Part shown: positions 37,987 to 47,632 of the stretch, piece after piece
Numbering within the stretch: position 1 is the first letter of the stretch
How the letters are laid out: each line of letters starts with the position of its first letter
Assembly (NCBI RefSeq): GCF_030161115.1
Contig: NZ_BSPQ01000030.1
Span: 1 to 50,938 of the forward strand
Reading direction: 5' to 3'
DNA: 50,938 nucleotides
From: Psychromonas marina
Lineage (GTDB): Bacteria > Pseudomonadota > Gammaproteobacteria > Enterobacterales > Psychromonadaceae
Position numbers and translations under genes: made by a program
Notes under the pieces: model-generated
Database searches by the model: none
Told to the model about the DNA's origin: nothing
The model's input: the letters and a program-made list of their open reading frames with translations, nothing else

Positions 37987-39747
37987 TTAAGCTTCTGTTT
38001 CAGACTTTATCACTGCTGGTTTGCGTGCAGCTTGCAGTAACAGAATACCCGTTACTAATACCATGCTTCCACATAGAACAAACATTCCTCGACCCCATGC
38101 TTCATTTGGAATCAACGCCATAACGATAATACCGAAACCTGCCGTACAAATTAGTTTACCTAAAATAGAACGTTGTTTTGTATCTAGGTCTTGCTGCTCT
38201 TCACCTTCAGAAAGAACCGGAGTATCCCAATCACGGAATAACTCTTCAACTTCAGCTTCACGCTCTTCACTTCGAGGTTTAAAGAAGAAGTAAGTACCCA
38301 GGAAGAAACCACCAGTAATAACAACATGTGCAGCTAAACTAATACCTACTTTCAAGTCGCCCCATTCACGTGCACTTAATGCAGTGTCTAGGCTAAAGAA
38401 GTTTTGAACATCGTCTGCAGTTAACGCAATACCAAATGCATAAGAAACCACACCACCAACAAGTAATGTTGCCCAACCAGACCAATCTGGTGTATTGCGC
38501 ACCCACATACCTAGTAATACAGGAATTAACATAGGGAAGCCGATTAGTGCGCCTACGTTTAAAACGATATCAAATAAGCTTAAGTGTTTTAGCGAGTTAA
38601 TGAATAAACCAATCGCAATGATGATAATCCCCATCGCAACAGTTGCGAGACGGCTTGCCAACATTAATTCTTTTTCACTTGCTTGTTCTTTACGAATAAC
38701 AGGTGAATAGAAGTTACGGATAAAGATACCTGCGTTACGGTTTAAGCCTGAATCCATTGAAGACATGGTTGCTGCAAACATTGCAGCCATCAATAGGCCA
38801 ACCATACCTGAAGGCATTACTTGCTGTACAAAGATTAAATAGGCAGTGTCGGCATTTGTGTTTAATTGCTCTACAAGAGCGGGATCAGTAATAAACCCAT
38901 TCACGTACCAAGGTGGTAAGAACCAGATAACAGGACCAACAATCATTAGAATCGTAGCAAGACCTGCTGCTTTACGTGCATTTTCACTGTCTTTAGCACA
39001 TAGGTAACGGTAAGCATTAATGCTGTTGTTCATTACACCGAACTGCTTCACCATAATGAAAACAATCCAAAGAATAAAGATACTCACGTAGTTAAGGTCA
39101 CTTCCCATCATGAAGTTACCTTGGAAATTATCTACGATATTGATCAGACCACCACCGTGGAAGTAAGCAGCGATAGCACAAGTAATTGTAACAGCCATAA
39201 TAACGAGCATTTGAACGAAATCAGACGCAACAACAGCCCAAGACCCACCGGTTACTGACATCACTAGCAATACTAAACCAGTCGCAATAATCGTTGTTTC
39301 CATTGGAATGTTAAATACAGCAGCAACAAAAATTGCAAGACCATTTAGCCAGATACCCGCCGAGATGATGCTGTCAGGCATACTACCCCACGTAAAGAAC
39401 TGCTCAGAAGTACGACCAAATCGTTTTTGGATCGCTTCAATTGCAGTTACTACACGTAACTGTCTAAACTTAGGCGCAAAATATGCCCAGTTCATGAAAT
39501 AACCAAATGCATTGGCTAAGAATAAGATAACAACGGTGAAACCATCAGTGAAAGCTTTACCTGCCGCACCGGTAAATGTCCACGCTGAAAATTGAGTCAT
39601 GAAGGCAGTAGCACCTACCATCCACCATAACATCTTACCGCCTCCACGGAAGTAATCACTCGTAGAGGTGCTAAACGAGCGGAACAACCAACCTATTGCG
39701 ATTAAAAAACCGAAATAGGCGAGTACAACAACTATATCTATATTCAT
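37987..39747 (-). CDS. Sodium/solute symporter, likely alginate-monomer/oligomer uptake
   Basis: A 586-residue member of the SSS (SLC5-like) sodium symporters, with about 14-15 hydrophobic segments. The opening ends in FRGGGKMLWWMVGATAFMTQFSAWTFTGAAGKAF. The sodium-binding helix is found around MFAATMSSMDSGLNRNAGIF. SSS proteins of this kind are found in alginate loci of Vibrio (ToaA/ToaB type), where they import the unsaturated uronate or short oligomers. Here it is divergent from two oligoalginate lyases and upstream of kdgK-eda, which supports that substrate. The promoter region has a perfect TTGTAATACAA dyad and a CRP-like site. The exact substrate is inference. Confidence 0.88.
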   Translation of the reverse strand: MNIDIVVVLAYFGFLIAIGWLFRSFSTSTSDYFRGGGKMLWWMVGATAFMTQFSAWTFTGAAGKAFTDGFTVVILFLANAFGYFMNWAYFAPKFRQLRVVTAIEAIQKRFGRTSEQFFTWGSMPDSIISAGIWLNGLAIFVAAVFNIPMETTIIATGLVLLVMSVTGGSWAVVASDFVQMLVIMAVTITCAIAAYFHGGGLINIVDNFQGNFMMGSDLNYVSIFILWIVFIMVKQFGVMNNSINAYRYLCAKDSENARKAAGLATILMIVGPVIWFLPPWYVNGFITDPALVEQLNTNADTAYLIFVQQVMPSGMVGLLMAAMFAATMSSMDSGLNRNAGIFIRNFYSPVIRKEQASEKELMLASRLATVAMGIIIIAIGLFINSLKHLSLFDIVLNVGALIGFPMLIPVLLGMWVRNTPDWSGWATLLVGGVVSYAFGIALTADDVQNFFSLDTALSAREWGDLKVGISLAAHVVITGGFFLGTYFFFKPRSEEREAEVEELFRDWDTPVLSEGEEQQDLDTKQRSILGKLICTAGFGIIVMALIPNEAWGRGMFVLCGSMVLVTGILLLQAARKPAVIKSETEA

Positions 39748-39821
39748 ACTGGACCTTTATAGCTTTGCTTCCGTGCTTGCGAATTAAAATAATTAGAAAA
39801 GTGTATAATACCTGAGATCAT

Positions 39822-39832
39822 TTGTAATACAA
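39822..39832. promoter_or_regulatory. Candidate operator TTGTAATACAA (perfect dyad)
   Basis: A perfect 5-1-5 palindrome 75 bp before the symporter start. Similar dyads are found at 40116, 47500, 49174 and 49328. I infer that it is the operator of the FadR-type regulator encoded at 47633-48346. Confidence 0.5.
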
Positions 39833-39844
39833 AACAACATGATG

Positions 39845-39860
39845 TGTGATATAGATCATA
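39845..39860. promoter_or_regulatory. CRP-like site between symporter and lyase genes
   Basis: TGTGATATAGATCATA matches the CRP consensus TGTGA-N6-TCACA at nine of ten key bases. It lies about 100 bp before the symporter and 300 bp before the first lyase. With the dyad at 39822 it is the only clear control site in the gene-free stretch 39748-40159, apart from the weaker dyad at 40116. Confidence 0.65.
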
Positions 39861-40115
39861 CTTTACATAAAAATAGAATTTACCCTTTAAAAATCAACAT
39901 CTTAATCGCTAACCTGCTTCATACTTATAATTTATAAATACTGATTTTTCTTTAAAATCAGTAACTAAAGAAGAAAACACTCCAAGCTTAAGGGCTAAAA
40001 TAACTGTAAACGAACAAAAGACCTGCAATAATTGCTGATAAAATAACTAATATAGGTCAATAAATAATGACACTTATAGCCAGATTTCAAAAATTAAGAT
40101 GATTTTTTGGCTTAT

Positions 40116-40126
40116 TTGTATTACTT
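40116..40126. promoter_or_regulatory. Imperfect candidate operator before the lyase operon
   Basis: TTGTATTACTT agrees with TTGTAnTACAA at nine of eleven positions. It is 34 bp before the start of the first lyase gene, a place where repressor binding would block transcription. Confidence 0.35.
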
Positions 40127-40159
40127 TATAGCCACATTGTAAACTTTATAGAGGTCATT

Positions 40160-42295
40160 ATGCTTTCCAAGTTAAACTCAGTTCTTATGAACCAACAAGA
40201 GATAGAAGACATTCAAAAGGAGCTGGGCGAAAAAAGCTTAATGGGGTTAAGTCTCGATGCATTAATTACTGATACCGACAACTACATTGCATTACCTATT
40301 GATGTACCAGGACATAGCCCAGCAGGCGGTTATGCACACAATAAACATCAATCAAATTATAAATATATTGACCAAGCGGGTCGCTTGTTTCTTATTACTG
40401 GCGATGAAAAATATGCACAATATGCAGCAGACCTATTAACGCAATATGCAGATAAATATTTAGCGCTTGGTTTCCAAGTACAGCGCAATACTAATCCTCC
40501 TGGTCGTCTTTTCCACCAGATGTTAAATGAACATGTGTGGTTACTTTATGCGAGTCTTGGTTACAGTTGTATTAGTCACTGGTTATCTGATGAAAAACGT
40601 CAACACATCATTGAGCGCTTATTTGAACCGATGCTTGAAGTGGCAACCGTAAAATACCATTTCGATTTTGATCGCATTCATAACCACGGTGTTTGGGCAG
40701 TAGCAGCAACAGCGGCATGTGGCGCAGCGATTGGACAAGAGAAATATATCGATCTAGCACTACATGGTTTAGCAGGTGATGATATTCAAGGTGGCTTCTT
40801 AGCGCAACTAAGTAACCTATTTGCACCTTCTGGTTATTACATCGAAGGTCCTTATTACCACCGTTACGCAATACGCCCTCTTTGTTTATTAGCAGAGCTG
40901 ACACAACGCTTCCGCCCTGAAGTTGATATCTTTAACTTTAAAGATCAAGTCATAGGCAACACAATTCAATCATTATTATCAACAGCTTATCCAAATGGCG
41001 TTTTCCCTTCTTTAAATGATGCTTCAAAAAGCATGGATATTAAAGATGAAGGCGTTGTTATTGCGGTCAGCTTATATGCAAAACACTACCCTGAAGACAG
41101 CAACCTTTTTGGCATTGCAAAAATACAAAACCAAATTTGGGTAAGCGGTTGTGGCGTTGCACTTTCTCAAGCTTATGAAGCACAAACATCTGTTGAATTA
41201 CCTTGTTTACCAAGCGTTGAATTAAATGAAGGTCCTAATGGCGATAAAGGCGCACAAGGCTTTATCCGCATGCAAAATCAAGATGGCAAAATTAGCCAAT
41301 TAGTGATGGCTTATGGTCAGCACGGCATGGGCCATGGGCACTTTGATACATTGGGTATGACTTACTTTAATAATAACCAAGAAGTCTTACGTGATTACGG
41401 TTTTGGTCGTTGGGTTAATGTTGAGCCTAAATTTGGTGGACGTTACCTTGATGAAAACAAATCTTACGCACGTCAAACCATTGCTCATAACCTAGTGACT
41501 GTTGATGGCGGTTGTCAAAACAACTTTGATGTTGAAACTGCTGATAGTAAGCACGGTGTACCGCACTTCTTTATTGGTAGCGGTAAAACACAAGCAATGA
41601 GTGCTTACACTTATGACTTTTTCCCGGGTGTGACTCAGCAACGTTCATTAGTATTAATTGAAAATGAGCTATTTGCACAACCACTTTTAGTGGATCTATT
41701 CCGTTTAAGTAGCGAAGAAACTCATCAATACGATTACGCATTACAATACCAAGGTCAAATTGTACGTACTAACGTTCAATTAGAGCAGCATAAGACACTT
41801 AATACCTTAGGTGATGACTTTGGTTATCAACATTTATGGAATGTTGCCCAAGGTCCTGCACAGGAAACAACATTAGTTAGTTGGTTACAGGGTGAAAGCT
41901 ATTACACATGGTTAAGTGCATCTTCAGCGGATGATACATTATTCTGTACACGTACAGGCGCAAATGACCCATCATTCAACCTACGTAGCGAAACTAGCTT
42001 AGTATTGCGCAGAGAAGCTAAAAATAGCTTATTTGCCAATATCATCGAAACACACGGTTACTTTAACGAATCTGTTGAAGCTAGCCTTGATGCACGCGGT
42101 AAAGTGCAACAAATAAACATCGTTGGTTTTAATGACAATGCATCTGTTATTGAAATTGTTGGCGAAGGATTTGTATTAACCGTAATGGTAAATAATGACC
42201 CTAACGCGACAGAAGAAAGCCAGACAACAGTAGAACTTAATAATCAATCATACAGCTGGCAGGGATTTCTGGCCGTTACAACTAAAAGGTCTTAA
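40160..42295 (+). CDS. PL17-family oligoalginate lyase (first copy)
   Basis: A 711-residue enzyme with an N-terminal alpha-barrel (about 1-330) and a C-terminal heparinase II/III-like beta-sheet domain (about 370-700). I assign it to the PL17 exo-oligoalginate lyases. N175-H176 (IHNHGVW) and Y232 (EGPYYHRY) have the same spacing as the catalytic Asn and Tyr known from the PL17 enzyme Alg17C. The conserved block FGRWVNVEPKFGGRY is also present. It would release unsaturated uronate (DEH) from alginate oligomers. No signal peptide is seen, so it should act in the cytoplasm. It starts with AGAGGTC before the ATG and is 3 bp from a second copy. Confidence 0.88.
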   Translation: MLSKLNSVLMNQQEIEDIQKELGEKSLMGLSLDALITDTDNYIALPIDVPGHSPAGGYAHNKHQSNYKYIDQAGRLFLITGDEKYAQYAADLLTQYADKYLALGFQVQRNTNPPGRLFHQMLNEHVWLLYASLGYSCISHWLSDEKRQHIIERLFEPMLEVATVKYHFDFDRIHNHGVWAVAATAACGAAIGQEKYIDLALHGLAGDDIQGGFLAQLSNLFAPSGYYIEGPYYHRYAIRPLCLLAELTQRFRPEVDIFNFKDQVIGNTIQSLLSTAYPNGVFPSLNDASKSMDIKDEGVVIAVSLYAKHYPEDSNLFGIAKIQNQIWVSGCGVALSQAYEAQTSVELPCLPSVELNEGPNGDKGAQGFIRMQNQDGKISQLVMAYGQHGMGHGHFDTLGMTYFNNNQEVLRDYGFGRWVNVEPKFGGRYLDENKSYARQTIAHNLVTVDGGCQNNFDVETADSKHGVPHFFIGSGKTQAMSAYTYDFFPGVTQQRSLVLIENELFAQPLLVDLFRLSSEETHQYDYALQYQGQIVRTNVQLEQHKTLNTLGDDFGYQHLWNVAQGPAQETTLVSWLQGESYYTWLSASSADDTLFCTRTGANDPSFNLRSETSLVLRREAKNSLFANIIETHGYFNESVEASLDARGKVQQINIVGFNDNASVIEIVGEGFVLTVMVNNDPNATEESQTTVELNNQSYSWQGFLAVTTKRS

Positions 42296-42298
42296 AAC

Positions 42299-44449
42299 AT
42301 GAGTTATCAACCATTATTAATTAGCTATGAACAAGCTGCTGAATTAGGTCAATACGTAGGTACTGATTCTCTAATCGGTCTTTCTATTGCTGAAGAGATT
42401 GAAGCACTTGAAGCTTATATGCCAATCGGTATTGAAATTCCTGGACACGGTGAAGCTGGCGGTTACGAACATAATCGCCATAAACAAAATTACATCCATT
42501 TGGATTTAGCGGGTCGTTTATACCTTATTACAGAAGATAAACGCTACCTAGACTATGCAACAACGATGTTAGTTGAATACGCAAAAGTTTATAAGCACCG
42601 TGAGCTAAACATTAGCCGCGATTCAAATAAACCAGGTCGCCTATTTCATCAAACACTGAATGAAAATATGTGGATGTTATACTCATCGTGCGCTTACTCT
42701 TGTATTCGCCATGAGCTAACTGAAGATCAACAGCAGTTAATTGAAAACGATCTTTTCAAAGTAATGCTCGAAATGTTCGTTGAAACCTATGCTGAGAACT
42801 TCGATATTATCCATAACCACGGCTTATGGTCAGTCGCGAGTGCGGGTATCTGTGCTTACGCAATCAATGATCAAGCAACGGTAGACAAAGCAATCTACGG
42901 CCTAAAAGGTGACAGTGTTTCTGGCGGATTTATTGCACAACTAACACAGCTTTTCTCACCTGACGGCTACTACATGGAAGGTCCGTACTATCACCGTTTC
43001 TCGTTACGTCCAATCTTCCTATTTGCAGAAACGATTGAACGTCGTCAACCTGAAATCGGTATCTACCAGTTAAAAGATGAAGTGATTAAAACAACGGCAT
43101 ACGCGGTAATGTCTACGGCATTCCCGAACGGTACATTGCCTGCATTGAATGACTCATCACGTACCATGGACATTAAAGATCTTGGTATTCTATTAGCCAC
43201 TAATATCTGTTTCGATCGCTACGAGCAAAATGAAACATTATTAGCAATGGCTAAACACCAAGGCAAAGTTTGGGTTCATAACACTGGCGCGACATTATCT
43301 AATACATTAGAAAACAATGCTGATGTAGCAAACTTTAGCTGGGGCAGCCTAAGCCTAACCGATGGTTCTGCAGGCGAATGTGGTGGTGTTACTATACTAC
43401 GTCACCGTGACGCTAAATCAGATGATAGCATGGCACTACTTTGGTATGGTCAACACGGCAGTGACGCGAAACTTCACTCAGCGTTAGATCACGGTCACTT
43501 TGATGGTTTGCACTTAAGCCTATTTAACAATAATCAAGAGTTCACACACGATTACGGTTATGGTCGTTGGGTAAATATCGAGCCTAAATTTGGTGGTCGA
43601 TACATTCCAGAAAATAAAACTTACTGTAAACAAACCATTGCACATAACACAGTGGTCGTTGATCAAATCAGCCAAAACCAAGGTGTGACAGCGATTGCTC
43701 AAGTGCACAATGGGGAAAAACATTTCACTCTACTAGATGATAGCAAACTACAAGGTATGAGCGCATTCGCACGTGATTACTACCCAGGTATCGATCAGCA
43801 ACGTACTGTGTTAATGGTTGAATTAGCGGGTATTGAAAAACCAGTTATCGTGGATCTATTCCGCATGATCAGTGAAGAACAGCACAGCTACGATTACCCT
43901 GTACATTACACCGGTCAAATCGTACGTACTAACTTTGAATACCAAGGTCATAACAGCTTATCAACAGTGGGCGATGATCATGGTTACCAGCATTTATGGA
44001 ATGTTGGCCAAGGTAAAGTTGAAAACTCTTCACTAACAACTTGGTTGATGGGTGATAGCTACTACACATTAATCAGTAGCGCGAACGAAAACAGTGAATT
44101 TATCTTCGCACGAACTGGTGCAAACGATCCTGACTTCAACCTACGTAGTGAGCCAATGTTTATTCTACGTCAGCAAGGTGCTAACCACCTATTTGCAAAT
44201 GTTTACGAAACACACGGTTACTTTAACGAAGCTGTTGAAGCAAGTTTAGATGCACGTGGTCAAGTTGATTCAGTTACTGTATTACACTCTGACGACAGTG
44301 CTTCTATCGTCTCGCTTAACCTAGTATCTGGTAAACAGGTACAAGTATGCGTTTCAAACGTTGTTGATGTCGCTGAAACGACAGAAAATAACATAACCGT
44401 AGATGGTAAAGTGATTAGTTGGACAGGTGCTGTCGCAATATTTGAGTAA
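42299..44449 (+). CDS. PL17-family oligoalginate lyase (second copy)
   Basis: A 716-residue paralogue of the gene before it, with the same two-domain form. Catalytic candidates are N173-H174 (IHNHGLW) and Y230 (EGPYYHRF), again 57 residues apart. YGRWVNIEPKFGGRYI and ETHGYFNEAVEASLDARG are shared almost unchanged with the first copy, while the loop regions (for example about 330-385) differ in length and sequence. It also lacks a signal peptide. The two may prefer different ends or block types (mannuronate versus guluronate), as known for paired PL17 enzymes in Vibrio splendidus; this is inference. A strong terminator follows. Confidence 0.88.
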   Translation: MSYQPLLISYEQAAELGQYVGTDSLIGLSIAEEIEALEAYMPIGIEIPGHGEAGGYEHNRHKQNYIHLDLAGRLYLITEDKRYLDYATTMLVEYAKVYKHRELNISRDSNKPGRLFHQTLNENMWMLYSSCAYSCIRHELTEDQQQLIENDLFKVMLEMFVETYAENFDIIHNHGLWSVASAGICAYAINDQATVDKAIYGLKGDSVSGGFIAQLTQLFSPDGYYMEGPYYHRFSLRPIFLFAETIERRQPEIGIYQLKDEVIKTTAYAVMSTAFPNGTLPALNDSSRTMDIKDLGILLATNICFDRYEQNETLLAMAKHQGKVWVHNTGATLSNTLENNADVANFSWGSLSLTDGSAGECGGVTILRHRDAKSDDSMALLWYGQHGSDAKLHSALDHGHFDGLHLSLFNNNQEFTHDYGYGRWVNIEPKFGGRYIPENKTYCKQTIAHNTVVVDQISQNQGVTAIAQVHNGEKHFTLLDDSKLQGMSAFARDYYPGIDQQRTVLMVELAGIEKPVIVDLFRMISEEQHSYDYPVHYTGQIVRTNFEYQGHNSLSTVGDDHGYQHLWNVGQGKVENSSLTTWLMGDSYYTLISSANENSEFIFARTGANDPDFNLRSEPMFILRQQGANHLFANVYETHGYFNEAVEASLDARGQVDSVTVLHSDDSASIVSLNLVSGKQVQVCVSNVVDVAETTENNITVDGKVISWTGAVAIFE

Positions 44450-44498
44450 TCACCGACAGATATTTATCTGTGACTAATAGCAATAAATATTAAATAAG

Positions 44499-44532
44499 AA
44501 AAAGGCGAGTAAAATATTTTACTCGCCTTTTT
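44499..44532. terminator. Bidirectional terminator after the lyase operon
   Basis: A perfect 17-bp palindrome (AAAAAGGCGAGTAAAAT and its complement) flanked by A-run and T-run, between the convergent lyase and exonuclease genes. Confidence 0.9.
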
Positions 44533-44562
44533 TATTGGTAAAAATAACAGTTAAAATAATTA

Positions 44563-45273
44563 TTATTCAATTTTTAAATGTCGGAAAGAGGCTTTGGTTC
44601 CTGCAAAACGTTTCTTTAATAACGCTAAATACAATTCAGCTGTCGCTAACGCATCTATTAATGCCCCATGAGCAGAGTACTCAGGCAAACCGTGTCGAGC
44701 ACGCGTTGATGCCAAACGGAAGTCTGCTGATTTATGAGTACCTTTATGCATCGTTAATGATTTTTCAATCGAGAGAGTATCAACCCACAATAAAGGTAAA
44801 GGGGGGAGTTGAAAATGCTTCGCGATATAATAATCTAAAAAGCGTTTTTCTATAATACAGCCATGTGCAATTAATACTTTTCCTGTTATTGCGGAAAATA
44901 GCATATCCATCACCTCATCCAATGGTAAGCCTTTTTCTAGCATCTCCGGGACAATATGGTTGATCACTGCTGTTTCAGCTTTAATTTTTTCTGATGACTT
45001 GATAAATGTTTCAGCAGCCTCAGAAACCAAAATCTTTTGATTAGAGAGTGGTAAATAACCAACGCTCAAAATTTGATCTTGTTCTGGGTAAAACCCTGTG
45101 GTTTCAAAGTCTAAAGCAACATAATCAACCTCAAATAGATCATCATCTAAACCAGGTAACGGTGCCTTTAATAAGGATTTTATATTATCAGGTAGATCAT
45201 ACTTGCTGATATAACGCTCTCGCTTTCGCTTAAGTTTATTAAGAGCGTGATAATAATTGAATAGTGGAACCAT
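44563..45273 (-). CDS. DEDDh 3'-5' exonuclease (DnaQ-like)
   Basis: A 236-residue exonuclease of the DnaQ/PolIII epsilon type. Exo I is ALDFETTG (53-60), exo II lies around IAHGCIIEKRFL, and exo III is SAHGALIDALATAEL with the H and D of DEDDh. An extra N-terminal helical stretch of about 45 residues precedes the fold, unlike DnaQ itself. It probably trims single-stranded DNA or RNA; the true substrate is unknown. It starts 23 bp after the cNMP/CBS/DUF294 gene, and the pair is found together in other marine gammaproteobacteria, so the two should work together. Confidence 0.9.
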   Translation of the reverse strand: MVPLFNYYHALNKLKRKRERYISKYDLPDNIKSLLKAPLPGLDDDLFEVDYVALDFETTGFYPEQDQILSVGYLPLSNQKILVSEAAETFIKSSEKIKAETAVINHIVPEMLEKGLPLDEVMDMLFSAITGKVLIAHGCIIEKRFLDYYIAKHFQLPPLPLLWVDTLSIEKSLTMHKGTHKSADFRLASTRARHGLPEYSAHGALIDALATAELYLALLKKRFAGTKASFRHLKIE

Positions 45274-45296
45274 AAAATATCTTCCTGATAAATAGA

Positions 45297-47159
45297 TTAT
45301 TCTCTGATAAAACGTAATTTAGCACTATCTTGCAAATCAGAAATAATTCTAAATGCATCTTTTAAGTGTTTACGTTCAAAACTACCGAATATATTAGGAT
45401 CAATCTGATTATCAGGTTCTCTTCCCTCTTTAAGATCTTCAAGTTGATGAGATAATCGTATTTGAGTAATGAATCGAAAAGCACCTAACACATTCTTGAG
45501 CATATCTTCGCTTAATATATTTTGCTCATGGGCATGAATAAAACGTGCCGTTGTTTCCGTTTGCTGCGATCCTGACGATAGGCCATAAATACGCGCTAAG
45601 TCGACTAACAGTGTTAATGCAAATCTTTTGATATTTAATGTGTTTGAGTGCTCACCGGTTTTTTCTAATACTAATGAATTAAAGATACCAAGTGGTGGAT
45701 TTACCGAGATAGAGTCCCGTACTAATGAGGGTAAAAATCCATTTGATTTTTCAATATCTGCGAAAAGATGTGATTGTAATTCTGAGACAAATTGTTGATT
45801 ACCACATAACCATCGGGTTTCTAAGAATACGCTGACGTTCAGTAAACAATCGTATTCAGGGTTGGCAACCCATTTATCATAATAGGCTTTCCAAACGCGT
45901 AACGGTTGACACCATTTAGGATTAGCAGCCATAAATTTACCAGTACAAAGTGGGAAACCACAAGCATCTAAAGCATTACAAATCCACATGGCAAAGTGCT
46001 GAAAATATAAACGATCACTAGCAGTGGCATTATCAGACAAAATGATTGCACTATCTTGGTCTGAAAGCATATGAATTTCATTACGTGCATGAGAACCCGC
46101 AACAATCCAAGCATATTCACAAGGTACTTTTCCAAAGTGATCTTCTGCCATCTGAATTAAACGACGGTTATAAGCATCCATGATCATCGTCATTACATGA
46201 CCAATAACATCGCCGTTAACTTGCCCTTCAACTAATGCTTCAAAGATAGCTTGGCGTTCTGAAGTCAGTAATGCTAAATCCTGTGCTGTTTCAGCATAAT
46301 TTATTTTTTGAATTAAAAAGACCGCTTGCATACGGTTATTTCGCACTAAATGCGTCGTTGTAAGTACACCCAATACATTGTTATTTTCAACAACGGGTAA
46401 ACTACGTATATTGTGTTGCATCATCAACGAGGAAGCTTTTAACACCAGATCATTTGGTCCAATCGTTAAAGGATTCAGCGTCATCACTTCAGAAACAGGC
46501 GATTGAATATCAACACCAGCCAAAATAACTCGCTTGGTCATATCTCGATCGGTTATTACCCCAACGATAACGCCCTCTTCCATCACTACCGCCGTTGGTG
46601 AACAGACCTCAATGATGAGACGCGCAACTTCCTGAATAGGTGTATATGACTGTACTACTGCAATTTTATCACTAGCAACATCAGAGACTTTTTTTACAAA
46701 TATCCCTTTCTCACTATCAGACCACACCACATCAAGTGCAGAATGTAAGCGAACCTGTGCATTACTGGCAAAATGCTCCGCAAAGAAGGGGTGCTCTTCT
46801 AATATTTTTAAAAGCTCAGCATGCGGGATTAAATACAGTAACGTACTCTCTATAGCCGTTGCACTGTAATCTTCAGCATCCTCTTTATGTTCTTCTAAAA
46901 ATGTAAAACCAAATAGATCTTCTTCGCTCAATTTTGCACGTAACATTCCACTTCGCTTTCGCTGCTCCATAGAGCCAGTACGAATAACATATAAATAACG
47001 TAATTCATGCTCCCCACCAAAATGAACTTGTTCACCTTTGGCTAAATACGTAATTTTAATCGAGCCTGCAATTTGTCGCTGCAACTCTCTAGGTAACTTA
47101 TCGAAAGGATCGATTTTAGAGAGGAAGTCATGAATATTAGGAATAAGTGTTTGAGGCAT
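45297..47159 (-). CDS. cNMP-binding / CBS / DUF294 nucleotidyltransferase-like protein
   Basis: A 620-residue cytosolic signalling protein. Residues about 15-135 form a cyclic-nucleotide-binding domain, 160-275 hold two CBS domains (VGVITDRDMTKRV, VLGVLTTTHLV), and about 300-440 form a DUF294 GlnD-like nucleotidyltransferase domain. GSHARNE (355-361) and SDQD (366-369) are its metal and nucleotide motifs. The C-terminal 470-615 is the DUF294_C helical part. It may transfer a nucleotide to a partner or sense cAMP/adenylates. The target is unknown. It is in an operon with the DEDDh exonuclease. Confidence 0.9.
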   Translation of the reverse strand: MPQTLIPNIHDFLSKIDPFDKLPRELQRQIAGSIKITYLAKGEQVHFGGEHELRYLYVIRTGSMEQRKRSGMLRAKLSEEDLFGFTFLEEHKEDAEDYSATAIESTLLYLIPHAELLKILEEHPFFAEHFASNAQVRLHSALDVVWSDSEKGIFVKKVSDVASDKIAVVQSYTPIQEVARLIIEVCSPTAVVMEEGVIVGVITDRDMTKRVILAGVDIQSPVSEVMTLNPLTIGPNDLVLKASSLMMQHNIRSLPVVENNNVLGVLTTTHLVRNNRMQAVFLIQKINYAETAQDLALLTSERQAIFEALVEGQVNGDVIGHVMTMIMDAYNRRLIQMAEDHFGKVPCEYAWIVAGSHARNEIHMLSDQDSAIILSDNATASDRLYFQHFAMWICNALDACGFPLCTGKFMAANPKWCQPLRVWKAYYDKWVANPEYDCLLNVSVFLETRWLCGNQQFVSELQSHLFADIEKSNGFLPSLVRDSISVNPPLGIFNSLVLEKTGEHSNTLNIKRFALTLLVDLARIYGLSSGSQQTETTARFIHAHEQNILSEDMLKNVLGAFRFITQIRLSHQLEDLKEGREPDNQIDPNIFGSFERKHLKDAFRIISDLQDSAKLRFIRE

Positions 47160-47632
47160 AAATAATCCATTATTGAATTCTAAAATGGTATAAACATAAA
47201 ATGTAGTCTATTGAATATGACATTCAAGGTGATATAAGGCTAAGTGCTTATATTTTCTTTCAGTAGTTTTCGCATACACAACTTATTAATAAAAATTAGA
47301 AAGTATGAAACGGTTCAATAGTTGATTAATCTGTTTATTAAAATTTAAAATTTTTGATGCTGTAGTAAATCGGACTGTAGCGTAATAATTTATTAAAAAT
47401 AATTCGATAGCGCCTATTACTGAAAATCTTGAATAGAGGTATTTAAAACTAAAACAAGATGCTTTTATTAAGTATCTGCTCATAATATATCCACTATATT
47501 TGTATTACAATATAACTATTAAAAAATCATTCAAAGATGAGGTTATTGAGGAAGTTTAATCGCGGTATAAAAAATAAAGAGGGTATTGAAAGAATTGCAA
47601 GCTAAAAGCTCGCAACTCATATCAATAATCGA
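47160..47632. other. AT-rich gene-poor stretch with one perfect dyad
   Basis: No convincing gene is seen in these 473 bp. A minus-strand frame of 65 codons (47286-47483) exists but has AT-driven composition and no good ribosome binding site. The one notable item is the dyad TTGTATTACAA at 47500-47510. The rest could be the promoter region of the DUF294 gene and a decayed gene. Confidence 0.5.
47500..47510. promoter_or_regulatory. Candidate operator TTGTATTACAA (perfect dyad)
   Basis: A perfect 5-1-5 palindrome of the same form as that before the symporter gene. It lies 122 bp after the regulator gene and 340 bp before the DUF294 gene, with no clear target. Confidence 0.4.

Noticed and set aside
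47286..47483. 65-codon minus-strand ORF
   Set aside because: It is AT-driven, with many Phe, Tyr, Asn and Ile, and has a weak ribosome binding site. I keep it only as a possible remnant beside the dyad at 47500.
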